A stretch of DNA of 64,000 nt from a cyanobiont of Ornithocercus magnificus (lineage in GTDB: Bacteria; Cyanobacteriota; Cyanobacteriia; PCC-6307; Cyanobiaceae): positions 1,302,001 to 1,366,000 of the forward strand of contig BIMP01000001.1 of NCBI GenBank assembly GCA_007996965.1, read 5' to 3'. The notes under the pieces were generated by a model. That model saw only the letters and a program-made list of their open reading frames with translations. It made no database searches and was not told the origin of the DNA. Positions 8,316-16,522 of this stretch are shown piece by piece. A program made the position numbers and the translations under genes. Position 1 is the first letter of the stretch. Every line of letters starts with the position of its first letter.

Positions 8316-8867
8316 TTTTGGTGATTTCCTAAGATAGCTGATAGCAGAGATTAAAGATAGTAGTAAGGCAGGCCAGAACAAAAGCCAACCAAGACTATGG
8401 AGCCGACTTATACTACTGGGAAACCACCAGTGGCTGGGTAAGAGGAGAAGAAGCAAGCTAAGGAGCTGCAGCACTGTCTTACATTTACCCCAAGCCGACG
8501 CTGGAGCTCCAGAGTAATCAGAGCTTCGCCAACCCGAGATTAGTAGCTCCCGCGTAAGTAAGACCCAAATAGCCCAGAGTGGTAGTACTCCAGAGCTTCC
8601 AAGCCAAAGTAGTGGAGCCAGTATCAACAATTTATCGGCCAGAGGATCCATCCAGGCACCCCAGGCAGTGCCTCCCCCAGCCTGACGAGCGAACAATCCA
8701 TCTACCGCATCAGTAACACAGCCAGCTAATAAGGTCCACCAAGCTAGAGTAAATTCTCCGGCCTGGAGTGCCAAAATCAATGGTAAACCGGCAGTGGCAC
8801 GGATGACTGTTAGCGTATCCGCCAGCCGTCGCAACTGTGTCTGTTTGCTGGTGTTGAGGTGATTCAT
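8298..8867 (-). CDS. pgsA: CDP-diacylglycerol--glycerol-3-phosphate 3-phosphatidyltransferase
   Basis: CDP-alcohol phosphatidyltransferase of 189 residues, several membrane helices. The family signature D-x2-DG-x2-AR-x8-G-x3-D-x3-D is complete as DAVDGLFARQAGGGTAWGAWMDPLAD (written by key residues, about 53-78). It makes phosphatidylglycerophosphate, the precursor of phosphatidylglycerol, an essential thylakoid lipid. Its 3' end overlaps csp41b by 18 bases in convergent orientation. pgsA versus another CDP-alcohol transferase cannot be separated by motif alone, but length and cyanobacterial context favour pgsA. Confidence 0.87.
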   Translation of the reverse strand: MNHLNTSKQTQLRRLADTLTVIRATAGLPLILALQAGEFTLAWWTLLAGCVTDAVDGLFARQAGGGTAWGAWMDPLADKLLILAPLLWLGSSGVLPLWAIWVLLTRELLISGWRSSDYSGAPASAWGKCKTVLQLLSLLLLLLPSHWWFPSSISRLHSLGWLLFWPALLLSLISAISYLRKSPKLLCHR

Positions 8868-8897
8868 GCTCAGAATGCTTGCAGTCGCTTTCAGGCC

Positions 8898-9362
8898 ATG
8901 CTGCTCCAGCAGACAGTCGGGGAGATCATGTCGGCCCCTGTGCTGTCCGTCACTCCATCTACAACACTGCGAGAAGCTGTCCGGCTACTCAGTGAGCATC
9001 ACATCAGCGGCTTGCCTGTGGTAGACGATGGAGGCCAGTTGATTGGTGAACTTACAGAACAAGATTTGATGGTGCGCGAGAGCGGCTTCGATGCTGGTCC
9101 TTACATAATGTTCCTAGATAGTATAATCTATCTGCGGAATCCACTGCAATGGGATCGCCAGGTTCATCAGGTTCTCGGCAATACTGTTAGGGATCTTATG
9201 CACAGTGAGACCCATAAATGTTTGCCATCATTGCCACTTCCCCATGCTGCTTCTCAACTGCATGACCGCAGTACACAGCGACTGATTGTTGTTAATGGTG
9301 AGTACCCTGTCGGCATCATCACACGCGGTGATGTCGTGCGTGCCCTAGCCTCACAGGCTTGA
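8898..9362 (+). CDS. CBS-pair domain protein
   Basis: Small soluble protein of 154 residues made of two CBS motifs. The first is around VGEIMSAPVLSVTPSTTLREAV and ISGLPVVDDGGQLIGELTEQDL, the second around TVRDLMHSETHKCLPSLPL and RLIVVNGEYPVGIITRGDVVRAL. CBS pairs usually bind adenine nucleotides and act as regulators; the partner is not evident. A GTG at 8859 would extend the frame and overlap the divergent pgsA start. The ATG at 8898 (MLLQQTVGEIM) begins at the conserved edge and is preferred. Confidence 0.86.
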   Translation: MLLQQTVGEIMSAPVLSVTPSTTLREAVRLLSEHHISGLPVVDDGGQLIGELTEQDLMVRESGFDAGPYIMFLDSIIYLRNPLQWDRQVHQVLGNTVRDLMHSETHKCLPSLPLPHAASQLHDRSTQRLIVVNGEYPVGIITRGDVVRALASQA

Positions 9363-9659
9363 CCAGAAGAAGCTAGCGGTCCTATCAATGAGGTGATAGT
9401 TTTGGGCTTCCAGACTATGGTACGGCCGCATAAGCAAGGGTCAAACCACTTCTTCCTCAGCAAGCTAATATAGTACTAGAGCTACTAAGTAATCTTTGTT
9501 ATCAGAACTAAATGTTAACTATGTTAATAGTAGCGAAATAAATTAACAGAGCACATAACTTTCCGGACCTTAACACTGCCCTGCACATGATTACTACATG
9601 GCTGTGGCTAAAGCAGCAATTGTCTAGGCTATGTACTTACACCCTATAGCTTAGTATGC
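9363..9659. other. Gene-free spacer
   Basis: About 300 AT-rich bases between the convergent CBS gene and the unknown exported protein. I see no gene, tRNA or clear terminator here. Confidence 0.5.
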
Positions 9660-11174
9660 TTATGGCATAGGTGGCGGTAAAATTGGTGGTGGTGTGCCAA
9701 CAACTATGTTGAATATACCGGAGGACTCAGGCAAATTGGGAGTAACTAAACTTTCTAATGCCTGTTTATCGACGCTAGCAGACAGCTTGTCATCTTGTGT
9801 CAGAATTGTTGAGGAATCTGGTGATGAATCCCAGGGCTTTTTAAGACTGGCTACCGGCACATGCTTTTCAGGTTTATTATTGGCACTTGCAGTGTCTGGG
9901 GCTAGCTGACTAATCGAGGTAAGAGCATTAATTTTGATCAGATGTTTTGGTAGTGGAGAATAGCTGGGCCTCCTTATACTGGCAGTGTTGGAAGCCTCTT
10001 CGGCCTTATCAACTTTATCCGAGATCACTTGTTTAGACACATCAGATGCCCGAGTAGTCCGAGCTGTTGACCCTAGATTATTGTCAATAATTTTGTTTAC
10101 CCTAGTAACCACCTGGTTGCTAAAATGTGTAGCTACTAGACTAATGTGCCTACTTAGTTTCTTATAGTTCTCGCTAGCGTTAAGCCATAGCGCAAAGTTT
10201 GTAGAAGCTTCTCTACGAAGTGACGTACGGCGACTGCTGAGCCGCAGCATATAGGGTACGTGAGCAAAGCTGGTCGACTTTTCGCTAATCCAGTTGTTAT
10301 TTTCCTCAGCAAATCCCTTTATTCCAGGGATAATAAAGCGGCTTTTCGATGCATGGTCTGGCATGTAAGCCGCGAGATAGCTGCGGCGCTGTGCTAGGTC
10401 ACGTGTTTCCTCTAATGTAAGCCTATTTCGACTCATCATTATTTCGATTCTCCCATCTGCAAGAAGGCCAAAGATGATACGAATCTGCGAGGGATGGTAC
10501 CCAATTCTTTGACCTGTAATAGTATTGTGCGTACTTATGTAATTTGGTGGTAGAGCTTTAAGTTTATTGTAGACATTGTGTAAACCACCGATAAAAGTAT
10601 TATAGTGCTCCATCCTTTCTTGAGTTAGTTCACCATGACCAAACTCAACACTGCCATTATGGCGGATGCCGATAAAAGACTGCTGACGGGATCCTATGTG
10701 ATTATAGCTTCTCCAGACCCGTTGTCCTAACTTAAGTTCAGCAAGTGGAACAGCAATATACTGATTGCTATTATTAATACGCTTCTCATATCTTGGGCCG
10801 GATACATAAGCAAGAGCAGAAGTATCTCTATAAGCATCTTGCTCTCGACCCCAGCCTTCTAAAAGGTCAATACGAACATGGCGAGGATCAAAATCAAATG
10901 CATAGACTTCTTGATCGGGTGTATACTGAAACGGCTCTCTCGTAGCTCTACCTGATGCTGTTCTGAGTTCTCCCACAGCCTTTCTGCTGAAACTGGGTAT
11001 TTCCTGTACTCTTAACACGAACATGGCAATTCCTGCTAGAGCAGCTGTCGGTACAAGCAGAAGTAACTGACGACATCTTAGGCGACGTGAACTTCGTGCC
11101 AGCATTCTTTTCCGCTTCTGTGTTGAATTACACCAAACTCGATTGTGAAAGCCATTAGACTGGGTTGAACTCAT
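9660..11174 (-). CDS. Unrecognised exported or membrane-anchored protein with Pro-rich tail
   Basis: Protein of 504 residues. A basic N-terminus (KRKRMLARSSRRLRCRQ) precedes one hydrophobic segment at about 37-54, so it is anchored in or exported across a membrane. Residues about 85-310 form a compact domain with many aromatic residues (VYAFDFDPRHVRIDLLEGWG, FIGIRHNGSVEFGHGEL, IIFGLLADGRIEIMMSRNRL). This is faintly reminiscent of phosphodiester-glycosidase (DUF2233) domains but without a motif I can confirm. The last 190 residues look disordered, rich in Ser/Lys, ending PPPILPPPMP. Start is ATG at 11174. Confidence 0.7.
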   Translation of the reverse strand: MSSTQSNGFHNRVWCNSTQKRKRMLARSSRRLRCRQLLLLVPTAALAGIAMFVLRVQEIPSFSRKAVGELRTASGRATREPFQYTPDQEVYAFDFDPRHVRIDLLEGWGREQDAYRDTSALAYVSGPRYEKRINNSNQYIAVPLAELKLGQRVWRSYNHIGSRQQSFIGIRHNGSVEFGHGELTQERMEHYNTFIGGLHNVYNKLKALPPNYISTHNTITGQRIGYHPSQIRIIFGLLADGRIEIMMSRNRLTLEETRDLAQRRSYLAAYMPDHASKSRFIIPGIKGFAEENNNWISEKSTSFAHVPYMLRLSSRRTSLRREASTNFALWLNASENYKKLSRHISLVATHFSNQVVTRVNKIIDNNLGSTARTTRASDVSKQVISDKVDKAEEASNTASIRRPSYSPLPKHLIKINALTSISQLAPDTASANNKPEKHVPVASLKKPWDSSPDSSTILTQDDKLSASVDKQALESLVTPNLPESSGIFNIVVGTPPPILPPPMP

Positions 11175-11558
11175 TTCGCTAATCCAGCTTTCATTATTGG
11201 CAAACAGAACGGGAGTTACAAAGCATAAGCCAGTATTGATCTCTATTGCTAGTCGTTGACAGTAGCTCTTGAGTTGCTATAGCCATAGGGCTTATTAACT
11301 TGTAAGGCACAGCGATAGATTTAGGAGTAAAGGAGCTGAAGCGGTGTATTTATTTGTACCTGATGTGATAGCCAAAACTTTTCTGAGATAATATCATTAC
11401 TTTCCTACTATATCACTAATGTGGTAGCCGAGGTTTAGAACTATTGTGTTCGTCTCACACCAAATACTAGATCTTGAAAGAGGATGCCCTAATAATGAAT
11501 GTCTGGTACTCTCAACTTTGCTGAGGGCTAACAGCCCTGTCTTTTGCCTAATGTCATC

Positions 11559-11642
11559 ATGACACTCGCTCTTCTTATCGCCCTAGTGGGATCTTTGTTA
11601 ACCATGGCTATTATCATCCAGCGTCTGGACAAACATCCGTAA
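11559..11642 (+). CDS. Possible 27-residue single-helix membrane peptide
   Basis: ATG at 11559 opens MTLALLIALVGSLLTMAIII followed by QRLDKHP and a stop: one continuous transmembrane helix with a short charged C-terminus, the layout of small photosynthetic-complex subunits. It does not match PsbX, PsbT, PsbM, Psb30, PetL, PetG, PetN or PsaM as I remember them. No strong ribosome-binding site is visible; a small hairpin (11524-11538) lies just upstream. Whether it is translated is uncertain. Confidence 0.35.
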   Translation: MTLALLIALVGSLLTMAIIIQRLDKHP

Positions 11643-11930
11643 GCATGGTATACAGGAAGTCTCTTGCTAGTTAAAATTATCTGAACACACTGCGTTGGCT
11701 CAAACTAACTAGTGGTGGTAAGTTAAGGACTCGTACCAGCAGCTGTAAATCTAGCTCTCTAGAAATACTTGCTACTATGTTAAACTACTTATAACTTTTT
11801 AAGGCATTTTTTATCCTCCCGACATACTCTCGACTATATGCAAGTACTGCACAGTACTCTAACTATGACATTGGAAACAGATGAGGCAGTTATTATTGAC
11901 TTTAACTCAAAGTCTTAAGGGGAGGAGGAT

Positions 11931-12014
11931 ATGTGCATACTAGCTTATTACAACCTTATTTATTCACTAGTAGAATATTTGGCCTCCATTATCTCCGAGA
12001 TAACCTACAAGTAA
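11931..12014 (+). CDS. Possible 27-residue peptide with a strong ribosome-binding site
   Basis: ATG at 11931 follows AAGGGGAGGAGGAT, one of the most purine-rich Shine-Dalgarno-like sequences in the window, at short spacing. The peptide begins MCILAYYNLIYSLVEYLASI and is moderately hydrophobic. I do not recognise it. The purine run alone could be chance. Confidence 0.3.
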   Translation: MCILAYYNLIYSLVEYLASIISEITYK

Positions 12015-12335
12015 AATCGAGCGTCCCATTCCGATCATAAATCTAGGCCTAATTGTGGCGAGTGGAGATTAAGTCTTTGCATTTACACCCCTACTCTCTA
12101 TAGAAGTTTTTCTATTTCCTGGCAGACTAATCTCTGTATCTCTAGATATTAATCTCCTGCCATAGTACATCATAATCTTCTCATCCGTCCCTCCTTAAAG
12201 CATCAAAGTATCATCGAAATTCCATCGAGTAGGGAACTACAACTAGGCCAAACATTTACAAGGTATTGGCAGGTGAGGGTTGAGTAATAGTGGAGCAATC
12301 ACTTAACATTACATTCTTCATCATTGGATGCCCTG

Positions 12336-12959
12336 ATGCGCTCGTTGCCTCTGAAGCTTGTCCCGGGCAGTGATTTGCGACTATCCCTTCAGGAAATATG
12401 TCGTGAGAGAGAGATCTCTGGCTTTGTTCTAGGTGTGGTAGGCAATCTTTCGCGCGCTGCACTCCGTTGCCCTGGCCAGCAAAAGCCTACGATCCTTGAG
12501 GGCGAGCTCGAGATTATTACTCTCAATGGCACAGTTGCACCAGATAAAGTCCATCTGCATCTAAGCTTGTCCGATAGCACCTGCCAAGTCTGGGGCGGTC
12601 ATCTTGAGCTCGGGACTGAAGTTCTCAAGGGTGCTGATCTCCTCCTGGGTTTACTGGATCAGCCTCTCCCTCAGGTAGAAGGTCACCATACTACTCCTGC
12701 AGTACAGTCGCGGATCGAGGTTGCAGTATTGCCTGGTTGTCCCTGGTCTGCTCGTGCTTTGCGACTATTACGCACGCTAGGTTTGCCTCACGAGGTCACT
12801 GTTGTCAGCAGTGATGAAATATTTCAGTTAATGCGACAGCGTAGCAACATGAATACTTTCCCTCAAATTTTTATCAACGGTAAGGTTATTGGTGGCTATG
12901 ATACTCTTGTAGAATTACATGGCAGTGGTAAGTTGCGAGATTTAGCCCTTGCTAGCTAG
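12336..12959 (+). CDS. PPC/DUF296 domain fused to a glutaredoxin-like domain
   Basis: About 207 residues with two domains. Residues 1-115 match the PPC (DUF296) fold, known from plant AT-hook proteins and bacterial PD1-like proteins (GSDLRLSLQEICREREISGF, HLHLSLSD, GGHLELGTEVLKGADLLL). Residues 125-205 are a glutaredoxin: VLPGCPWSARALRLLRTLGL, NTFPQIFINGKVIGGYDTLVEL with the cis-proline and GG motifs. The active site is CPWS, so only one cysteine remains, implying a monothiol mechanism. Start is taken as ATG at 12336; a TTG lies 12 bases upstream. Role is unknown; redox-regulated binding is inference. Confidence 0.82.
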   Translation: MRSLPLKLVPGSDLRLSLQEICREREISGFVLGVVGNLSRAALRCPGQQKPTILEGELEIITLNGTVAPDKVHLHLSLSDSTCQVWGGHLELGTEVLKGADLLLGLLDQPLPQVEGHHTTPAVQSRIEVAVLPGCPWSARALRLLRTLGLPHEVTVVSSDEIFQLMRQRSNMNTFPQIFINGKVIGGYDTLVELHGSGKLRDLALAS

Positions 12960-13434
12960 ATTTCTGTCGAGACTATTACACCGGTTATTGCTAGTTAAGA
13001 GCTAAACCTAACAACCGTTACTTACCACTTACACACCTACAACAAACTTTGAAACTTTATTATGATAATAAATGGTAAGCCGCCGCTGCATAGGATAAGC
13101 TATTAAAAATAAAATTACTGTCTTACCAGCTGTCAACTTTACCTGGCCTCGACCAGGTCTATCTCCAGCTCTTCAGCTACCTACCTGAGGGAATGAGTTA
13201 AGCTTATATGCTTAAAATACTGACCTATGGTAATCTACATTGATTAAGTAGTTGAGAACTCAGCCCTAAGGCTGCAGACTTATGAATAATGCCATCGATT
13301 GCACTCCCACCAAGAGTTAGAGGTAATTTGCCTAGTTTAGTTCCTGATGTGACGCCTTGCAAATCAAATGACTCTCCGTGGTTGCCTGATCTTGAAGTGC
13401 AGTTAAGGTCCGCCCCTAGTCCCGACACCGATGC
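12960..13434. other. Gene-free spacer
   Basis: About 475 bases with no supported gene. A minus-strand 67-codon frame (13225-13428) and a plus-strand frame (from about 13290) exist but match nothing I know and lack start signals. Confidence 0.45.
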
Positions 13435-14019
13435 ATGCAGGTGCCAGTGCCGACTCTGAGTTCATCTGCTGCACGCATGTACAGAGTCCGTTGCAGTGGT
13501 CTGCAAGACATACCCCTAACGCGCTCTAGCGTGATTGTTCTGCGTGTTCCTTACTCCCGCCTTGTCTATATGTTTAGGTGCTTATCACCACGGTCTAAAA
13601 TTGTCAGTATAGACACGCTCTCTTCACTTCCAGCAAAGATTTCTGCAGCTACTCCATCAGCTATTACTGAAAATCCACTAGCTACTGAAGATACTGAAGA
13701 TGTAGACACGCTCTCTTCACTTCCAGCAAAGATTTCTGCAGCTACTCCATCAGCTATTACTGAAAATCCACTAGCTACTGAAGATACTGAAGATGTAGAC
13801 ACGCTCTCTTCACTTCCAGCAAAGATTTCTGCAGCTACTCCATCACGTGGCAGGCTCGTGCAGCTTTACCCCAAAACTACTGAGGGTCTAGCCAGTCTTG
13901 AGGCAGATATAGCCAAGTATGGATCTATGGCAGCTCTATCTCGCCATCTTGTTTGCTCCCCCTCTACCTTAAGCCGTCATCGAGGCTCAATCCGTTCCGC
14001 ACTTCGCAAAGTAATCTAA
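13435..14019 (+). CDS. CpcD-like linker domain, 31-residue tandem repeats and C-terminal HTH-like domain
   Basis: Protein of 194 residues with three parts. Residues about 12-57 (AARMYRVRCSGLQD, VIVLRVPYSRLVYMFRCLS, KIVSI) resemble the CpcD domain found at the ends of phycobilisome linkers and at the N-terminus of cyanobacterial ferredoxin-NADP reductase. Residues about 59-137 are a 31-residue unit (VDTLSSLPAKISAATPS...) repeated 2.5 times. Residues 140-194 contain YGSMAALSRHLVCSPSTLSR, a helix-turn-helix-like pattern with a basic end. CpcD domains dock to phycobilisome rods; pairing with an HTH suggests a regulatory or tethering role, which is inference. Start ATG at 13435. Confidence 0.6.
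   Translation: MQVPVPTLSSSAARMYRVRCSGLQDIPLTRSSVIVLRVPYSRLVYMFRCLSPRSKIVSIDTLSSLPAKISAATPSAITENPLATEDTEDVDTLSSLPAKISAATPSAITENPLATEDTEDVDTLSSLPAKISAATPSRGRLVQLYPKTTEGLASLEADIAKYGSMAALSRHLVCSPSTLSRHRGSIRSALRKVI
13610..13845 (+). repeat. Tandem 93-bp repeat, 2.5 identical copies
   Basis: Units start at 13610, 13703 and 13796 (each beginning TAGACACGCTCTCTTCACTT), the third stopping after 50 bases. By direct reading the copies are identical at every base, including silent positions. The unit is 31 codons, so copy-number change keeps the frame of the host gene. Confidence 0.97.
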
Positions 14020-14622
14020 ACATAACATAGCGATATACAAAAGCCTTATCTAGCTTTTCAGACTCGACCCTTATCGCTAATCTATCTGGTATTTACTAAG
14101 ACCCAAAGATGCACAGCCAGTTTTGCAGCTAAGTGCTTACAGACATAAAAAATTGTTGTCTACTAGCTGAGGGTGGTGGTCCTAAGCCTAATCTATAGCC
14201 TTGACTGTTCAAAGCTCTGGCCCAGCATCCTGACAATAAACATCTGATGTGTTACCTAACCTGTAGATATATTGTATGTTATATCTATATATAACAAGTA
14301 AGAGTAAAAGCTAATCATTTTAGTAGGTTTCACACCACTATTTGTTTACATCTCTTCCTAGTATACTTAATATTTGTTACTAACTGAAGCTGTGCTAGTA
14401 GCATTTAATACCTTCCGTCAAGTGTTCAAAGACTGATACCTGAGTTTCTCGTAGTTACTACGGCTAACAAACCAAACATTACTTCATCTACCCAGCATGA
14501 AAACTGCCCATACCTAAATGGTGAAGGGATAGACCTCACGTCACCAATATCTGGAGCTTTGTGTGCAATTCTGAAAGTCATCATGTTGTCATTCTTAAGC
14601 TGACTTTATCCATGATTAAGTC
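14020..14622. other. Gene-poor AT-rich spacer
   Basis: About 600 bases without a supported gene. It includes an AT-rich hairpin at 14278-14295 (GTTATAT, CTAT, ATATAAC) with no T-tract typical of a terminator. Confidence 0.5.
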
Positions 14623-14826
14623 ATGACTAATCACTGCCCCCACTGCGGCAGTCTTAGACTGAGGGCTGACCGCTCCCTTAGTGGACGAATTATCTGCACC
14701 TATTGTGGGCGCTCAGTTAACCAAAGCTACCGTGCAATACCATGGCTACAACGTCCTCAAAGTCTTCTTATAGGATTTGTGATGCTTGCTCTAATTACCT
14801 TCATTTTCACACTGCTGTTAGGATAA
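14623..14826 (+). CDS. Small zinc-ribbon membrane protein
   Basis: Peptide of 67 residues. The N-terminal half is a zinc ribbon with two CxxC knuckles (CPHCGS at 5-10 and CTYCGR at 25-30), and the C-terminal half is a single transmembrane helix (about 48-66). Start is ATG at 14623. No function is known to me for this architecture; similar small zinc-ribbon membrane proteins occur in picocyanobacteria. It lies alone, upstream of the Hli gene on the same strand. Confidence 0.7.
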   Translation: MTNHCPHCGSLRLRADRSLSGRIICTYCGRSVNQSYRAIPWLQRPQSLLIGFVMLALITFIFTLLLG

Positions 14827-14953
14827 ATCCAGTCTGACTTTTTGAAAAGGTGCTATGCATTGCTCTCCTCACTAGACTTAAGTGACTGTAGGCAACTAGA
14901 GATCACAGCGAGGTAGTGTTATCTCATAGCTTAATTAGAGTCAATGCTTTACA

Positions 14954-15184
14954 GTGACCTTACCAAATTACCGCTACGAGCAGCTGGAAACATTTGGAAG
15001 CAGCTTTACTGGCGCGAGGCGCTGGAACTATAGCTCGCTTCAGTTTGTTGAACGTCTCAACGGTAGAGCAGCAATGCTAGGTTTTACCGTTGGTGTCGTT
15101 ATTGAGTATATCACCGGGCTCAGCATTACTGGTCAGCTAAGAAGCGTGCTCAGCTGGTATCTTAGTCTTGGCATAGAGACATAG
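14954..15184 (+). CDS. hli: High light-inducible protein (Hli/SCP family)
   Basis: Protein of 76 residues with one chlorophyll a/b-binding-type helix: FVERLNGRAAMLGFTVGVVI carries the ExxNGRxAMxGF motif, in which Glu, Asn and Arg coordinate chlorophyll and the interhelical salt bridge. Hli proteins pair in thylakoids and protect photosystem II assembly intermediates and pigments under light stress. The start is GTG at 14954; an ATG at 14944 is in another frame. The longer N-terminus (about 30 residues before the motif) fits the marine picocyanobacterial type. Confidence 0.92.
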   Translation: MTLPNYRYEQLETFGSSFTGARRWNYSSLQFVERLNGRAAMLGFTVGVVIEYITGLSITGQLRSVLSWYLSLGIET

Positions 15185-15506
15185 ACTCAGCAAGCTCAAT
15201 AGTGTGGAAGGTGATAAGCTCAGCGTACTTTGATTACTTCTGAAAGATGACTAGCCTATAATTGATCATGCCCGGAGTTTATGCCTTCATACTCCTAAGC
15301 TCCTGTAAGGTTTACCTGAATACTCGAATAATTTGACCCTATAGCAAGAGGATAAGTCTCTTGGTGGATTTATTATGGTTAATTACCACTAGTAGGTTGT
15401 GCCATTACCTAGAGCAACATCATTTGTAAAGTTTTCCAAGGTGCTATACTTTTAGAGCCACAATAGCCAGGGTGGCTATGATCCTACTTTTTTCCGCCCA
15501 ATCTTA
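15185..15506. other. Convergent spacer between hli and nadA with weak hairpin
   Basis: About 320 bases with no gene. A 7-bp perfect stem (ATAGCCA, GGG, TGGCTAT) sits at 15463-15479 with a T-run eight bases downstream on the plus strand, so it may act as a weak terminator for the plus-strand gene. Confidence 0.4.
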
Positions 15507-16478
15507 TTAAAAGCTCATCTGTAACATTCGTCTGATTGGTATCAGGGCTCTTCGCTGCAGCTGTTCATCCATCTCAATAGCTGGTTTCAGGGCAATTAAG
15601 CAGTCTCTTAGTTTTTCGAGGGTATTAAGACGCATGTGTGGACAGGCATTGCAGCTACAACCATCAATTCCTGGGGCACCAATAAAAGTCTTACCTTGGA
15701 TCTGCAGACGCATTTGGTGCAAGATTCCAGGTTCGGTAAGAACAATAAAACTGCGGGCATTGCTGCTTTGGCTATGGTGCAGAAGTTTACTTGTCGACCC
15801 AATGAAGTCTGCATGATCGAGTAAATGCTCCTGGCACTCGGGGTGGGCAATCACCTCAGCCTCAGGATGCGCAAGCTTTAACTTTAAAACTGCTTCTTCG
15901 CTAAAAGTCTCGTGAACTATACAATGGCCAGGCCACAGAGTCAGTGACCGCCCACTCTGGCGCTCTACCCAGCGTCCAAGATTCTGATCAGGGGCAAACA
16001 ATATCGGGCGATCTACCGGCAATTGACGCACTAAGTCCACTGCATTGCTGCTAGTACAAATAAAGTCACTTTGTGCTTTAACTGCAGCGGTGCAGTTAAT
16101 ATAGCTCACCACGATATGATCGGGATGGCAGGCACGGAAAGCCGCAAATTCGTCGGCAGGACAATCATCTGCAAGTGAGCAACCGGCATTTATGTCTGGC
16201 AGAAGCACTGTTTTTCCAGGGTTCAAGATTTTGGCTGTCTCAGCCATAAAATGAACCCCGCAGAAGACAATTGTGTCTGCATCAGTGTCAGCTGCCCAAC
16301 GGGAGAGCTCAAGGGAGTCACCTATAAAGTCGGCAATGTCCTGAACTTCAGGTTCTTGATAATAGTGGGCAAGAATAACGGCGTTGTGCTGTTTGCGAAG
16401 TTCGTCGATCCCCGCCGCAGGATCACGGGATCTTAGCGGTGACGCGATTTCCAGCTCAGCCGTGGAGGCAGAGACCAT
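15507..16478 (-). CDS. nadA: Quinolinate synthase NadA
   Basis: Enzyme of NAD synthesis that condenses iminoaspartate with dihydroxyacetone phosphate to quinolinate, using an oxygen-sensitive [4Fe-4S] cluster. At 323 residues it has the usual length. Motifs seen are [21 protein letters not shown] near residue 35, [31 protein letters not shown], the HETFSEE segment, HPECQ, and the C-terminal [17 protein letters not shown] containing the last cluster cysteine. It is divergent from the TIGR04168 gene with under 50 bases between them, so both promoters must overlap or lie inside the neighbouring genes. Confidence 0.97.
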   Translation of the reverse strand: MVSASTAELEIASPLRSRDPAAGIDELRKQHNAVILAHYYQEPEVQDIADFIGDSLELSRWAADTDADTIVFCGVHFMAETAKILNPGKTVLLPDINAGCSLADDCPADEFAAFRACHPDHIVVSYINCTAAVKAQSDFICTSSNAVDLVRQLPVDRPILFAPDQNLGRWVERQSGRSLTLWPGHCIVHETFSEEAVLKLKLAHPEAEVIAHPECQEHLLDHADFIGSTSKLLHHSQSSNARSFIVLTEPGILHQMRLQIQGKTFIGAPGIDGCSCNACPHMRLNTLEKLRDCLIALKPAIEMDEQLQRRALIPIRRMLQMSF

Positions 16479-16522
16479 TCGGAGCCGTTTCGGTCAGTAT
16501 ACTCTCAGCCTAGAGATGCTCC

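Larger units (their letters stand above)
11175..12335. other. Long gene-poor region with two tiny ORFs
   Basis: About 1.15 kb, AT-rich, with no gene of normal size on either strand. It holds two possible 27-codon ORFs described separately (11559 and 11931) and a short hairpin at 11524-11538 (AGGGCT, AAC, AGCCCT) followed by GTCTTTT. It could be a decayed gene region, but no remnant was recognised. Confidence 0.5.

Noticed and set aside
13225-13428. Minus-strand 67-codon frame upstream of the CpcD-like gene
   Set aside because: Low-complexity Gly/Leu/Ser composition, no start signal and no recognised similarity; it lies antisense in a spacer.
13600-13860. CRISPR-like array suggested by the repeats
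   Set aside because: The units are contiguous 93-bp copies without unique spacers and are translated in frame, so this is a coding tandem repeat, not CRISPR.
14278-14295. AT-rich hairpin GTTATAT-CTAT-ATATAAC
   Set aside because: Weak and expected in AT-rich spacer; no T-run or neighbouring gene end that would make it a terminator.
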